Source: Laceyella sediminis (lineage in GTDB: Bacteria; Bacillota; Bacilli; Thermoactinomycetales; Thermoactinomycetaceae). From it: 64,000 nt of DNA. Where the stretch lies: assembly GCF_003003125.1 (NCBI RefSeq), contig NZ_PVTZ01000008.1, positions 62,001-126,000 of the forward strand. The letters are read 5' to 3'. Position 1 is the first letter of the stretch. Every line of letters starts with the position of its first letter. The notes beneath the pieces are model-generated. The model saw only the letters and a program-made list of their open reading frames with translations. It ran no database searches and was not told the origin of the DNA. This document shows, in pieces, positions 1-8,376 of the stretch. Position numbers and translations under genes: made by a program.

Positions 1-9
1 CTGCCCGCT

Positions 10-1647
10 TCACTGTTTCCCGTCGACCGAAGCCCATTTGAGGTCATATTCGGCTCCATACGGATGGCGATGCAACCCCTTCACATATGGCTTTTGCAAA
101 AACGAATTCGTCTCATAATACAAGGGCACAAGCGCCGCCTGTTGGCCCTCACCTGTTCCGACCAATAGTTTCTCCGCCTGAATCATCAAGGAGGTTTTCT
201 TATTGTGCGATGCTGCCGCTTTGGCTTGTTTGATCAACCGATCATAGGCCGCATTGTTAAATTTCATGTAATTCAATCCGGAATTTGCGGTCCATATTTC
301 CAAGAAACCGATGGGATCACTGTAGTCGGCAAACCAGCTGGACATGGTCATGTCAAATTCACCTTTCAATTCGTGATCCACTTTGGTTTTACGCGGGAGA
401 GTGTTCAATTTGATCTCCAGCCCCAATTTAGCCTTGAGTTGCTCTTTGATTGATAACGCCACATAACTTCGTTGGTCGTTGAAGCTGAGCATCACAATCG
501 ACTCCGGGGGCCGGGTTAACCCCAGTTCCCGTAACCCCTTGTTGAAGTACGTCTGCGCCAAGCTCGGGTTGTGGCCAACGACTTCGCCACCAGCCCGTTG
601 GCGGAATGATTGCCCCTCTACTGACAGCGCTGGCGGAATTAGCGCTCCCGCTGGTTTTGATCCGTCTTTCAACACCCTGTCTACAAGCTCATTACGATCG
701 ATGGCCAAGCTGATCGCACGCCGAATATTGGGATTTTTAAAAAACGGTTTGCTTTGGTTCATCAACAGATATTGTGAGGAGGCCAATTCCAAACTGGTGT
801 AATCTGTCGTTTGCTTGAATGCGTAGACAAATTCGGAATCAATTTTGGTGATGTCCGCTTTTCCAGAATTATAAAAATTGATGCGCTTTGATGTATCCGC
901 TTGCACCTGCACATCGACTTGTCCAAGCTGAACCGTGTCTTTGTCCCAATACCTCTCGTTTTTCAACAACCGTACTTGGGTAGGTGTAACCGAATCAATG
1001 ATGAACGGCCCGTTATAAACCATCTTGTCGGGAGATTTGGCATATTCCTCTCCATATTTTTCAACAATGTCTTTTCGTTGCGGGAAATAGGTGGATTGCG
1101 TGGTCAAGCTCAGAAATTCATGCTCTGGTTGCTTCAAGCGCACTTCCAACGTATGGTCATCAATCGCTTTCACTTTGACTTGATTCGCGGAACCTCTTCC
1201 CTTGTTATATTCTTCTGCGCCCATAATCGGATATAAGATATATGCGTATTCCGATTTAATCCGGGGATCAAGCGCCCGTTTCCATGCATATTCGAAATCA
1301 TGGGCAGTGACTGGCTCTTCATCACTCCACTCCGCGTCATCGCGCAGTTTGAAGGTGTAGGTTTTTTTGTCAGGACTCACTTCCACTGATTCTGCCATAC
1401 CATTGACGAGCCGGTTGTTCGGCCCTAACCGCGTCAATCCTTCATTCACGTTATACAAAATGTTCCATGAAACGATGTCCACATACTTGGCACTGTCCAA
1501 GTTGGAGATTTGATTGCTCTCCATGATGCGCAAAATCTTGTTTTCCGGAATGGCTTCGTTTGATTCCAACCACGGAATACTACACGCGGTCAATAACAAC
1601 AGAGACAACGAAACAACTGACGCGATGAACAAACTCTTTTTCCTCAT
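10..1647 (-). CDS. Peptide-binding lipoprotein of an oligopeptide ABC transporter (SBP family 5, OppA-like)
   Basis: This is the extracellular solute-binding part of a peptide importer, tethered to the membrane by a lipid. The N-terminus is a lipoprotein signal (basic MRKK, hydrophobic core, lipobox LTAC with Cys22). The rest follows the OppA/DppA pattern: an early 'EGLTRLGPNNRLVNGMAE' block, then FKLRDDAEWSD and AHDFEYAWKRALDP. The length is normal for the family. I start at ATG 1647 because GGGGGA lies 4-5 nt upstream; the in-frame ATG at 1659 has no ribosome binding site. No permease or ATPase genes lie next to it in the window, so it is either an orphan binding protein or the end of an operon that continues past position 1. 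The exact peptide ligand cannot be read from sequence. Confidence 0.93.
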   Translation of the reverse strand: MRKKSLFIASVVSLSLLLLTACSIPWLESNEAIPENKILRIMESNQISNLDSAKYVDIVSWNILYNVNEGLTRLGPNNRLVNGMAESVEVSPDKKTYTFKLRDDAEWSDEEPVTAHDFEYAWKRALDPRIKSEYAYILYPIMGAEEYNKGRGSANQVKVKAIDDHTLEVRLKQPEHEFLSLTTQSTYFPQRKDIVEKYGEEYAKSPDKMVYNGPFIIDSVTPTQVRLLKNERYWDKDTVQLGQVDVQVQADTSKRINFYNSGKADITKIDSEFVYAFKQTTDYTSLELASSQYLLMNQSKPFFKNPNIRRAISLAIDRNELVDRVLKDGSKPAGALIPPALSVEGQSFRQRAGGEVVGHNPSLAQTYFNKGLRELGLTRPPESIVMLSFNDQRSYVALSIKEQLKAKLGLEIKLNTLPRKTKVDHELKGEFDMTMSSWFADYSDPIGFLEIWTANSGLNYMKFNNAAYDRLIKQAKAAASHNKKTSLMIQAEKLLVGTGEGQQAALVPLYYETNSFLQKPYVKGLHRHPYGAEYDLKWASVDGKQ

Positions 1648-1841
1648 GATTTCCCCCATTTTTATTAAGAGTATAATTATGCCGACGATTGAATATATTC
1701 GATTTTATTCATTTACACTAATAAAGTAAAGAGTTTGTTGCAAAAAACTGATAAATTTACAACCAAACTTTGGTCTTTTGTTAATAATAAAGGAATTGAC
1801 AAATTAATTAAACAACAATAGAGGCGCTGACTTCAACATAC

Positions 1842-1875
1842 AAAAAAAGGGATTGTCCAACGAACGGACAATCCC
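1842..1875 (-). terminator. Intrinsic terminator of the amino acid permease gene
   Basis: A 10-bp perfect stem (GGGATTGTCC at 1849-1858, GGACAATCCC at 1866-1875) with a 7-nt loop is followed, in the minus direction, by seven T (1848-1842). It lies 18 bp past the permease stop codon. Confidence 0.92.
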
Positions 1876-1893
1876 ATCCCTTTATCTGCTTAC

Positions 1894-3222
1894 TCAAGCA
1901 ACCTGCCCACTCTTCACCGTCCGATAACGGCGAATGAGCCAATAGATCGGCAATCCAACTAGGGTAATCCCTACAACAGACAAACTGCCCACCACGTCAT
2001 TCGTCAGCGCACTGACAATCACAAACAGCGCCCCGACGATTGCCACTATCGGCACAAACGGATACAAGGGCACGCGGTACGGAAGCTCAGCGTTCCCTTT
2101 GCGCTTGCGCAGGATAAATACAGCGACAAAAGCCATCAAATAAAACAGGAACGTCGCAAACACAGCAATGTCCGACAATTGGTTCGGATCAGCCAACAGC
2201 ATCATGGCAATAGCCAAGACAACTTGGGACAAGATGGACATCACGGGTGTTTTCCACGTGGAGTGAACTTGTTTCAAATAACGGGAACCCGGCAATTGGC
2301 CCCGTTCTGCCATTGAAAACGGGATGCGGGGGAATGTGAGAATTTTGCCGTTGAGACAGCCGAAAATAGAAATAATAATACCGATTTGAATCAACTTCCC
2401 ACCCACGTCTCCAAACAGCAACGTAGCGGCAGTGCTTGCCGCATTCTCCCCAAGCTTCACGATTTCTCCTGCTGGCAGGATGTGCAACATCGCAAGGTTG
2501 ACCAACAGATAAACCAGCGTCACCGCTGAAATCCCAAAAATGATCGCCCGCGGCAACATCTTGGCGGGATTTTTCATTTCACCGGCCACTGACGCGACCA
2601 TGATCCACCCGTCATAAGCGAACAAGGTAGCGACAACCGCGGCCCCAAAACTGATCTCCATCGAGGAAGACCCAGAAACGCCAAAAATGGTTGCTTCCCC
2701 TTTCCACAAGCCAAACACAATGATCATAGCGATGGGCAATAATTTAGCAATCGTTGACACCAACTGCACCTGACCACCGTATTTGGTGCCGATCATGTTC
2801 ACCAACGCCAAAAAGATCACAAACCCAACACCAATCAAGGTCGACCAGCTATGATCCATGCCAAACAGGTGAACAATAAGGCTTCCTAGGTACAGCCCCA
2901 AGGCGCCAATGACAGCGGGCCCGTAAATGACGGTTTGCATCCATCCACACAAAAACCCCCAACGTTCGCCATATGTCTCTTCCAGATAGACATTCAAACC
3001 GCCGGTCTTGGGAATTTGCGCCCCAATCTCTGCAATGGTCAATCCTCCTGCCAGGGTGATCACTCCCCCGATCAGCCAAGCCAACAATCCCATCGTGGAA
3101 TCGCTGGTTTGACCGAGCACAACGCCCGGCTTCATGAAGACGCCCGATCCGATCACCGTCCCTATCACGATCGACAACGCCACCATAAAGCCGATATCTT
3201 TCTTCAAATGTTGTTCTGCCAT
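1894..3222 (-). CDS. APC-family amino acid permease (SteT/LAT-like exchanger)
   Basis: This is a polytopic inner-membrane amino acid transporter or exchanger. The first helix carries the APC substrate-binding motif IGTVIGSGVFMKPG. About twelve hydrophobic segments follow, and the protein ends in a short basic cytoplasmic tail (IRRYRTVKSGQVA). The sequence style is that of the Bacillus SteT serine/threonine exchanger and related LAT-type proteins, but substrate cannot be fixed from sequence. I start at ATG 3222 (MAEQHLKKDIG), because GGGGGAGGA lies 9 nt upstream; the longer frame from 3258 would read through that ribosome binding site. It is a single-gene transcript closed by its own terminator, divergent from the cysteine dioxygenase gene. 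Confidence 0.9.
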   Translation of the reverse strand: MAEQHLKKDIGFMVALSIVIGTVIGSGVFMKPGVVLGQTSDSTMGLLAWLIGGVITLAGGLTIAEIGAQIPKTGGLNVYLEETYGERWGFLCGWMQTVIYGPAVIGALGLYLGSLIVHLFGMDHSWSTLIGVGFVIFLALVNMIGTKYGGQVQLVSTIAKLLPIAMIIVFGLWKGEATIFGVSGSSSMEISFGAAVVATLFAYDGWIMVASVAGEMKNPAKMLPRAIIFGISAVTLVYLLVNLAMLHILPAGEIVKLGENAASTAATLLFGDVGGKLIQIGIIISIFGCLNGKILTFPRIPFSMAERGQLPGSRYLKQVHSTWKTPVMSILSQVVLAIAMMLLADPNQLSDIAVFATFLFYLMAFVAVFILRKRKGNAELPYRVPLYPFVPIVAIVGALFVIVSALTNDVVGSLSVVGITLVGLPIYWLIRRYRTVKSGQVA

Positions 3223-3701
3223 CCCATTTCGTCCTCCCCCAAAAGACATTTGTTTCATTCAGTAACACATCATCATGTATTATACCATGTTGATGCTAAA
3301 AAGAACTGATTAATTTACCATCTTAAATGCAATTATACAAAAAACAGCTAATGAACACCCAAAATATTATAAATATTAATGATTGGTTATCGATATGATA
3401 AATTTTTATGAAAATTACCTCTTCTCCTCAAGCTCAAGGAGGCAGGAAAAGAGATTGGCGCACCCGCTTTCGGACTGGCTCCCGACCTTTGCTATCAACC
3501 ATTTCTTATCAATCAATATTAATACATAAAAATCATCCCTCTATTGGTTAACAAAAGGGTAATTTCGTTAATCAACAATCAATCCTCTCAAGAAAAACGC
3601 ATGCCGGCCGCAATCGTGAGGCCACTGGCAGATGTATCAGCGACACAGCAAACAAATGGCTTGCCTCTTGCTACATAAAGAAGATTTATTCTATTGCCAA
3701 A
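3223..3701. other. AT-rich divergent intergenic region
   Basis: About 480 bp without a gene, between the divergent permease and dioxygenase genes. It must hold the minus-strand permease promoter. I checked it for lysine riboswitch or T-box signatures and found none. No repeats or RNA genes are recognisable. Confidence 0.6.
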
Positions 3702-3710
3702 TGGTATAAT
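3702..3710 (+). promoter_or_regulatory. Extended -10 promoter for the cysteine dioxygenase gene
   Basis: TGGTATAAT is a perfect extended -10 element (TG-N-TATAAT). The -35 region 17 bp upstream is poor, as is usual for extended -10 promoters. The start of transcription would be near 3717, giving a leader of about 180 nt before the ATG at 3897. Confidence 0.5.
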
Positions 3711-3779
3711 ATAACTAACAGTCCAAGCATCGCACACACCTCCATGCCCACGGCATCATCACATGCCACGCACTTCCCC

Positions 3780-3817
3780 GGGCTGCGGAATGATAGCATC
3801 ATTACACAAGACAGCCC
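3780..3817 (+). promoter_or_regulatory. Two-stem RNA structure in the dioxygenase leader
   Basis: An outer stem GGGCTG (3780-3785) / CAGCCC (3812-3817) encloses a second hairpin AATGAT (3789-3794) / ATCATT (3798-3803). It lies about 80 nt upstream of the start codon. It matches no riboswitch class that I recognise and has no convincing T run, so its role is unknown. Confidence 0.35.
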
Positions 3818-3896
3818 ACCAATCTTGTTCCCTTTTGAATCTCGAGTAAGTTACTCATGATGGACGACATTCTTTTATCACACAGGAGGAGATTGC

Positions 3897-4469
3897 ATGA
3901 ATATGATCGAATGCATCGCCATGTCCCTGCGCAACCGCCCGAACCTTGATTTCACCGCATTAAAACAGGCGATTGAACAGGCCGAATGCACGTTGGAGCG
4001 CATAAGCGCGCACATCCCTGCTCCCGCTCCCCCTCTTCACTACGGCCGAAACGTCATCTACCGTTCCAAGTCTGTAGAAGCGATCGTCATCCATTTGCCT
4101 GGATACACAGAAACGCCGATCCATGATCACGGCGATTCGATTTGTTGCTTGTATGTTGTCTCCGGCTCAGTGGTGAACCGAATCTACGCCACCCCGTCGG
4201 ATACCGCCCCCGAGCGGGAACAACGAAAACAAGCGGGGGAATTCCTTTATTGCGATTATGGACAAATCCACTCCTTGTACAATCCAGGACCCCAACGCCT
4301 CATCACTTTCCACCTCTATACCCCGCCATTGCGAAATGCAACATTCTACCCTCCCTTTTCCAAGCAGGTCTTGCAACCGCCCCAAGCCTCAAGCACGCCT
4401 GTTAAGCAAATCAAGCTGACGAGATCCGCCTCCCACAAACAAAAAACCCACCCAAAGGGCGGGAAATAG
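3897..4469 (+). CDS. Cysteine dioxygenase (type I CDO, cupin fold)
   Basis: The enzyme would oxidise L-cysteine to cysteine sulfinate with a mononuclear iron. The cupin metal motif is intact: His76 and His78 in HDHGDSICC and His125 in GQIHSLYNPG. Cys83 sits five residues after His78, where mammalian CDO has the cross-linked Cys93, and Tyr141 in HLYTPPL matches its Tyr157 partner. The length of 190 aa is normal for bacterial CDO. AGGAGG lies just upstream of the ATG. The last residues (a basic tail, KQKTHPKGGK) are encoded by the same DNA that forms the terminator of the convergent gene, so the tail may be under RNA-level rather than protein-level constraint. A closely related thiol dioxygenase (for example for 3-mercaptopropionate) is the main alternative. 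Confidence 0.88.
   Translation: MNMIECIAMSLRNRPNLDFTALKQAIEQAECTLERISAHIPAPAPPLHYGRNVIYRSKSVEAIVIHLPGYTETPIHDHGDSICCLYVVSGSVVNRIYATPSDTAPEREQRKQAGEFLYCDYGQIHSLYNPGPQRLITFHLYTPPLRNATFYPPFSKQVLQPPQASSTPVKQIKLTRSASHKQKTHPKGGK
4441..4463 (-). terminator. Terminator of the I36-like gene, inside the CDO 3' end
   Basis: Read on the minus strand, CCCGCCC - TTT - GGGTGGG pairs over 7 bp (one G-U) and is followed by six T (4446-4441). It lies only 8 bp past the stop codon of the minus-strand gene and wholly within the coding end of the convergent dioxygenase gene. Confidence 0.8.
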
Positions 4470-4470
4470 C

Positions 4471-4992
4471 CTAACGATATACGTTAATATAAGAAATTTG
4501 GTCATTCCAGCCATCACCAACATATCTAATATCAAGTCCAGGCCCAAACGTTTTGCAAGGTTCGCCCCCATTTTTGTGAAAACAAACCCGTGTTCCCGAA
4601 CTTTTTCTGGCTGTTTTGAGTGATGAAACTTCATCATTGTAAGAGCTGTTGTTGAAGTTCGTATAATATCCCACTGGTGTCGTGTATTTCCAACCACGGA
4701 AGCCGGAATGTTGGAACGATTCGGTCGCATAATCAGAAGCTTGTGCCTTTATCCCCTCTTGCTGGACGGCCCATTTTTGTTTGAACTTCTTTTCGGCGAT
4801 TTCATACGCCGCTCTGGTTTTGTAATTGTACGTCTTTCCATCGGTATCCACAATCTGATATTGGACATGGCTCAAATCATATTCCAGCGGAACCACCGTT
4901 CTGGCTTCAACAGGACTAACTGACACGCTCCCCAAGGTAACAGCCAACACAAACACGATCGCCAGAATCATGGATTTCCATTTCTTTTTCAT
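4471..4992 (-). CDS. Secreted small protein with a peptidase-inhibitor I36 / beta-gamma-crystallin-like C-terminus
   Basis: The N-terminus is a Sec signal peptide (MKKKWKS, hydrophobic stretch, cut near VEARTV). The mature part is about 145 aa. Its end, with CFHKNGG, a second Cys six residues on, and GDGWNDQISYINVYR, has the pattern of I36-type and crystallin-like Greek-key domains, whose last strand typically reads NDxISSIxV. Two Cys in this segment could form a disulfide outside the cell. I start at ATG 4992, with GGGGAG 10 nt upstream; in-frame GTG codons at 4998 and 5019 are alternatives. Inhibition of proteases is the family's known role in Streptomyces; here it is only a possibility. 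Confidence 0.62.
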   Translation of the reverse strand: MKKKWKSMILAIVFVLAVTLGSVSVSPVEARTVVPLEYDLSHVQYQIVDTDGKTYNYKTRAAYEIAEKKFKQKWAVQQEGIKAQASDYATESFQHSGFRGWKYTTPVGYYTNFNNSSYNDEVSSLKTARKSSGTRVCFHKNGGEPCKTFGPGLDIRYVGDGWNDQISYINVYR

Positions 4993-5126
4993 CACATTCA
5001 CACTCCCCTTGCAATTCATTGCTTCATGTTCGTTTCTCCATTTCCCCCCTTTCCCGCATAATAATATTTATCACTTGCGAAATTGTGTTATGACGCCTTT
5101 TTTCAAACCTCGACAAAAAAATCTCC

Positions 5127-5172
5127 AATAAAAAACGGCCCATGCCACCCGTTGCGTTTGGATGGCATGGGC
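5127..5172 (-). terminator. Intrinsic terminator of the AA10 monooxygenase gene
   Basis: Stem GCCCATGCCA (5138-5147) / TGGCATGGGC (5163-5172), 10 bp perfect, followed in the minus direction by a T-rich run (5136-5127). Confidence 0.9.
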
Positions 5173-5229
5173 TGAATACCTGTGAGGTTGGATCAGTAAA
5201 CCCCCGTGGGGACAGGGGTGAAAAACTTC

Positions 5230-5898
5230 TTAACCATTCTTTTGCTGAGATAGGGCATTTACTATGCGTGATCTCTCCAATAACCATGAAGCATGGGTAA
5301 CCTTGCTGTTAACCAGGTTTACATCGACAGCCTGATAAAACGCATTGCCGGTGTCGGCAATTTCCCATACGCCCAAAATCACATGGTACCCACTGCGGTC
5401 GGTCGGCACGTTGCATTGGTGGGTTACGGTGTTTGGCGGTCGTTTCCCCCCGTCATAGACATAACAAAACAATTCCAGATCGGCCCGAGCAATCGGCTTG
5501 TCCGGATTCCATCCCTTCTTGGTGATGTAATACTTCCACTCTCTCGTGCTATGCGGCGCAGTCAGATACCAGGTAAACGAATTGCTCCCCCCGCGCAGAG
5601 TCACTTTGGCCCAACGAGTCGACGTTTGCTCGTACAACTCCGGATAACGTCCGCCCCCTGTAATCTGTCCGTCAGGCGGACCTGATTGTGGAAATGATCC
5701 TACCCCTTCCACGCTTTGCGGTTCCCACTGAATTTGACCGCAATTCGTGTTTTGCTTTTGTTGGCACAGATAAGTACGGCTGGCGGGAGACTGGATATAA
5801 CCATGGGCAAAAGCGCCTTCGGCAAACGCCGCCACGCTCAACCCACAACCCATGACCAACAGACCTAACCGCAACGCAATTTTTTTCCAAGCACGCAT
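5230..5898 (-). CDS. Secreted lytic polysaccharide monooxygenase, AA10 (chitin-binding protein family)
   Basis: This is a copper-dependent enzyme that cleaves crystalline chitin or cellulose by oxidation outside the cell. After a signal peptide (residues 1-31, ending AFA) the mature protein begins HGYIQSP, so His32 becomes the required N-terminal copper ligand. The second brace histidine is His116 (TAPHST), and the axial aromatic is Phe187 (NAFYQAVDVNL). Cysteines at 45/53 and 145/162 fit the family's disulfides. It is a single-domain form with no extra carbohydrate-binding module. I use ATG 5898 (MRAWKK), 8 nt after AGGAGG; ATG 5901 is also possible, and a TTG-started longer frame would include the ribosome binding site. 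Chitin is the more likely substrate by family style, but this is not provable here. Confidence 0.93.
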   Translation of the reverse strand: MRAWKKIALRLGLLVMGCGLSVAAFAEGAFAHGYIQSPASRTYLCQQKQNTNCGQIQWEPQSVEGVGSFPQSGPPDGQITGGGRYPELYEQTSTRWAKVTLRGGSNSFTWYLTAPHSTREWKYYITKKGWNPDKPIARADLELFCYVYDGGKRPPNTVTHQCNVPTDRSGYHVILGVWEIADTGNAFYQAVDVNLVNSKVTHASWLLERSRIVNALSQQKNG

Positions 5899-6000
5899 CA
5901 TCTCAACCTCCTCATTCAATATTAATAGAATATTCTATATATTTATAATGTATCTTATATTGGTAGGATTGTCTATACCAATTCTGTGGTGTCAATTGCT

Positions 6001-6059
6001 CGTAAGAGAAAAGGCGTCAACCGATGTCACACACATGGCTAGTGGCAGGTTGACGCCTT
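6001..6059 (-). terminator. Long-loop inverted repeat, probable terminator of the 375-aa gene
   Basis: AAGGCGTCAACC (6011-6022) and GGTTGACGCCTT (6048-6059) form a perfect 12-bp stem around a 25-nt loop. In the minus direction it is followed by TTCTCTT. It lies about 100 bp past the minus-strand gene ending at 6161. Confidence 0.6.
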
Positions 6060-6160
6060 CGATGTGAGCTCATTTTTTCGGAGCACTCAGGCATCCGCGC
6101 TGTGCCTCAACCTCAAAGCAGGAACGGATGTAGACAGCTATCCAGTAACGGCATTCTCTC

Positions 6161-7288
6161 TCAGCATTCCCCTTGCCGCCGTTCCAACCAATGTTCATCA
6201 TCGTCTATTGAATAGGTCTCCACCAACGCATCCCATTTCGCCATTGCTTCTTTCCAGGACGCCTCGTCCATCTGCCAGTCAATGGCTTGCATTACCTCCG
6301 CCAACGCTTGAAATGGAAACTCATCAGTGCACACATGCCGCATCGAATACACATCAAAAGGCGAATCGCATGCGTGATACCATCCATGAACCGGATCTTG
6401 CGTCCATTCAAAATGCGGTTTGAACCAAACCATCCGATCGAATTGTTCGATTTCCTCCTCAGAAAACAGCCCCAATGAACGCCATGCTGCTTTCACTTTG
6501 CGGGCAATCGCCTTGGCATCCTCATGTCGCGTCACCACCGCGAACCGAAGCATTAGCAAAAATGGCACAACAAACTGCTCGGGATGCCGCAGGGTGAGAA
6601 AGAGGTACAGCTTTTCAAACTCTTCCCATCTGAGTGCATGCGGATGCCATCTACCCAAGTCATCCCATCCCAATTCAAAAGAATTGGCTAAAGAGGGGTG
6701 AAACAGGTGGAGTGAGGACATGTCAATGTCGTCTCCGATCCATACCATCAATCCCGCATCCTCTGTGATAGGAAAACGAATGGGATCGACCAGCTCGGGA
6801 TAAATGCTATTGTCATCATCATATAACCCGTACGCATTGAAATGGACATACTCCCACCAGAACCTGCGGTCCTTAAACACAGAGTTCCACAGATCAAACT
6901 CATCGACGATATCGATATTCAGTCCGTACCGGCGTACGATTGCATTCATCATACTATGCTTGATCAACGTGTTTTCGATCTTTTTATTCTCATCCCGGCA
7001 TAGCAATTCTCGAACCGCCGCTCCCACTTCTTCTTTGCACCGGACGATGAGCGTGTGAGTATATGTCATGAATTCAACCAAAACCAAACATCGGGCGTCA
7101 GTTTGACTCCGCATGAGATAGATGGAAGATTTCTGTCTGCCTTTAGCCTCTATATAAGCTTGTTTGTCAAATGGTATATCCACCAATGGCGCTAAATGCT
7201 CCAGTATCTCTTCGCCTTCATTGTTGTAAAAGCTAACTTGAAATTGCACAATCCCAGTGTATTTTTCTAACAGTTGTTGTTCGGTCAT
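6161..7288 (-). CDS. Unrecognised 375-residue cytoplasmic protein
   Basis: I do not recognise a family. The protein has no signal peptide or membrane segment and is rich in Trp, Tyr, Phe, Glu and Asp. A cluster of aromatics lies near residues 140-155 (FWWEYVHFNAYGLYDDD), and there are several Asp-rich turns such as WIGDDIDMSS. The start is well supported: AAGGAG lies 7 nt upstream of the ATG. The gene stands alone between the AA10 gene and the two-component system, with its own inverted-repeat terminator. Base composition is like that of its neighbours. The gene is almost certainly real; its role is open. Confidence 0.75.
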   Translation of the reverse strand: MTEQQLLEKYTGIVQFQVSFYNNEGEEILEHLAPLVDIPFDKQAYIEAKGRQKSSIYLMRSQTDARCLVLVEFMTYTHTLIVRCKEEVGAAVRELLCRDENKKIENTLIKHSMMNAIVRRYGLNIDIVDEFDLWNSVFKDRRFWWEYVHFNAYGLYDDDNSIYPELVDPIRFPITEDAGLMVWIGDDIDMSSLHLFHPSLANSFELGWDDLGRWHPHALRWEEFEKLYLFLTLRHPEQFVVPFLLMLRFAVVTRHEDAKAIARKVKAAWRSLGLFSEEEIEQFDRMVWFKPHFEWTQDPVHGWYHACDSPFDVYSMRHVCTDEFPFQALAEVMQAIDWQMDEASWKEAMAKWDALVETYSIDDDEHWLERRQGEC

Positions 7289-7589
7289 GGTGTTCTCCTT
7301 CGTTTACGTAAGTCTTCTATATTTTTTAATCGTCTCACGTTACCTCACAAGGATCAATCCCTAGACCGTGTCTATTCTTGCTCATCCTCTACATGGCGAT
7401 TTCGTTTTATCGTATTTATTTTTATGCTTTTTTAATTGTCCTCCTTTTGTGTCATCATGCCAACATGCATGTTTATCCAGCCGAAAACAGCTCATATTTC
7501 TCTGGATTACCCATCCTTCACATGACCATTTTCTCACTCACCCGATCTTTGTAACCTGTAGCCGATTTGTCGAATTTTATCATAGACTT

Positions 7590-7618
7590 AAGACATGGGT
7601 TCGCCAAACAATTATAAT
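7590..7618 (+). promoter_or_regulatory. Probable sigma-A promoter of the two-component operon
   Basis: The -10 is a perfect TATAAT (7613-7618). Seventeen bp upstream is AAGACA (7590-7595), a 4/6 match to TTGACA. Transcription would start near 7625, which favours the downstream ATG at 7657 as the regulator's start. Confidence 0.5.
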
Positions 7619-7656
7619 GAACGGTGGAGAATGATATGCAAAGTGAGGGTGAATGG

Positions 7657-8376
7657 ATGCGCACAGAAAAAATTCTTTTAATAGATGATGAAGTTGGCAT
7701 TCTTAATATGTTGGAAAAAATCTTGCTGAAAGAAGGGTTTCACTCGATCGTGAAAGCCACGTCAAGCAAAGAAGCCTTACAAGCCGTGGAGACGACCCCA
7801 TTTGACATCATCGTGCTAGATGTGATGCTACCTGATTCCGACGGCTTTGACTTGTGTCGAAAATTACGCAATGTGACCGAAGCACCGATTCTGTTTCTGT
7901 CGGCGCGCTCCAGCGATTTAGATAAGTTGACCGGCTTGGGGATCGGTGGCGACGACTATATCACCAAACCCTTCAATCCTTTGGAAGTAGTCGCCCGCAT
8001 CAACGCCCATCTGCGCCGAAACAGCATCCTCAAAAAATCGATGCAAGCCAAGCCGACCAAATGGGATTTCGGTTCTTTTTCAGTCAATAAAGAGACGGGA
8101 CAGTTGTTTGTTAATGGTAAAGAAGTCCGTTGCACAGCGAAAGAATATGACCTGATGATCTTTCTGTGCGAACATCCCAATCAGATTTTCACAACCAGCC
8201 AGTTGTATGAGCAAGTATGGGACTCCATGTTGATGGGGGACGAAAAAACGGTGGCCGTCCACGTATCCAAATTGCGTAAAAAAATTGAACCCGACCCCAA
8301 AAATCCCCGATTCATCGTGAACTTACGAGGCATCGGTTATAAATTTGTTCCCCCCAAGGCAGGTGAACGTCCATGA
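7657..8376 (+). CDS. OmpR/PhoB-family response regulator
   Basis: The receiver domain (residues 1-120) has the acidic pair Asp10/Asp11, phospho-acceptor Asp55 (IIVLDVMLP), Ser82 and Lys104. The C-terminal half is a winged-helix DNA-binding domain ending in VAVHVSKLRKKIEP and RGIGYKF, the OmpR signature. I choose ATG 7657 (MRTEKILLIDDE) because GAGGGTG lies upstream and the likely transcription start is near 7625; ATG 7636 and GTG 7624 are in-frame alternatives. The stop overlaps the kinase start by 4 bp (ATGA), so the two are translationally coupled. The likely target is the ABC operon promoter at 9514-9551. Confidence 0.93.
   Translation: MRTEKILLIDDEVGILNMLEKILLKEGFHSIVKATSSKEALQAVETTPFDIIVLDVMLPDSDGFDLCRKLRNVTEAPILFLSARSSDLDKLTGLGIGGDDYITKPFNPLEVVARINAHLRRNSILKKSMQAKPTKWDFGSFSVNKETGQLFVNGKEVRCTAKEYDLMIFLCEHPNQIFTTSQLYEQVWDSMLMGDEKTVAVHVSKLRKKIEPDPKNPRFIVNLRGIGYKFVPPKAGERP

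Noticed and set aside
3421-3480. Lysine riboswitch or T-box before the amino acid permease
   Set aside because: A GC-rich patch is present but none of the conserved L-box or T-box sequences.
5024-5287. 87-codon frame on the minus strand
   Set aside because: It runs through the terminator hairpin of the AA10 gene and overlaps its end; no ribosome binding site.
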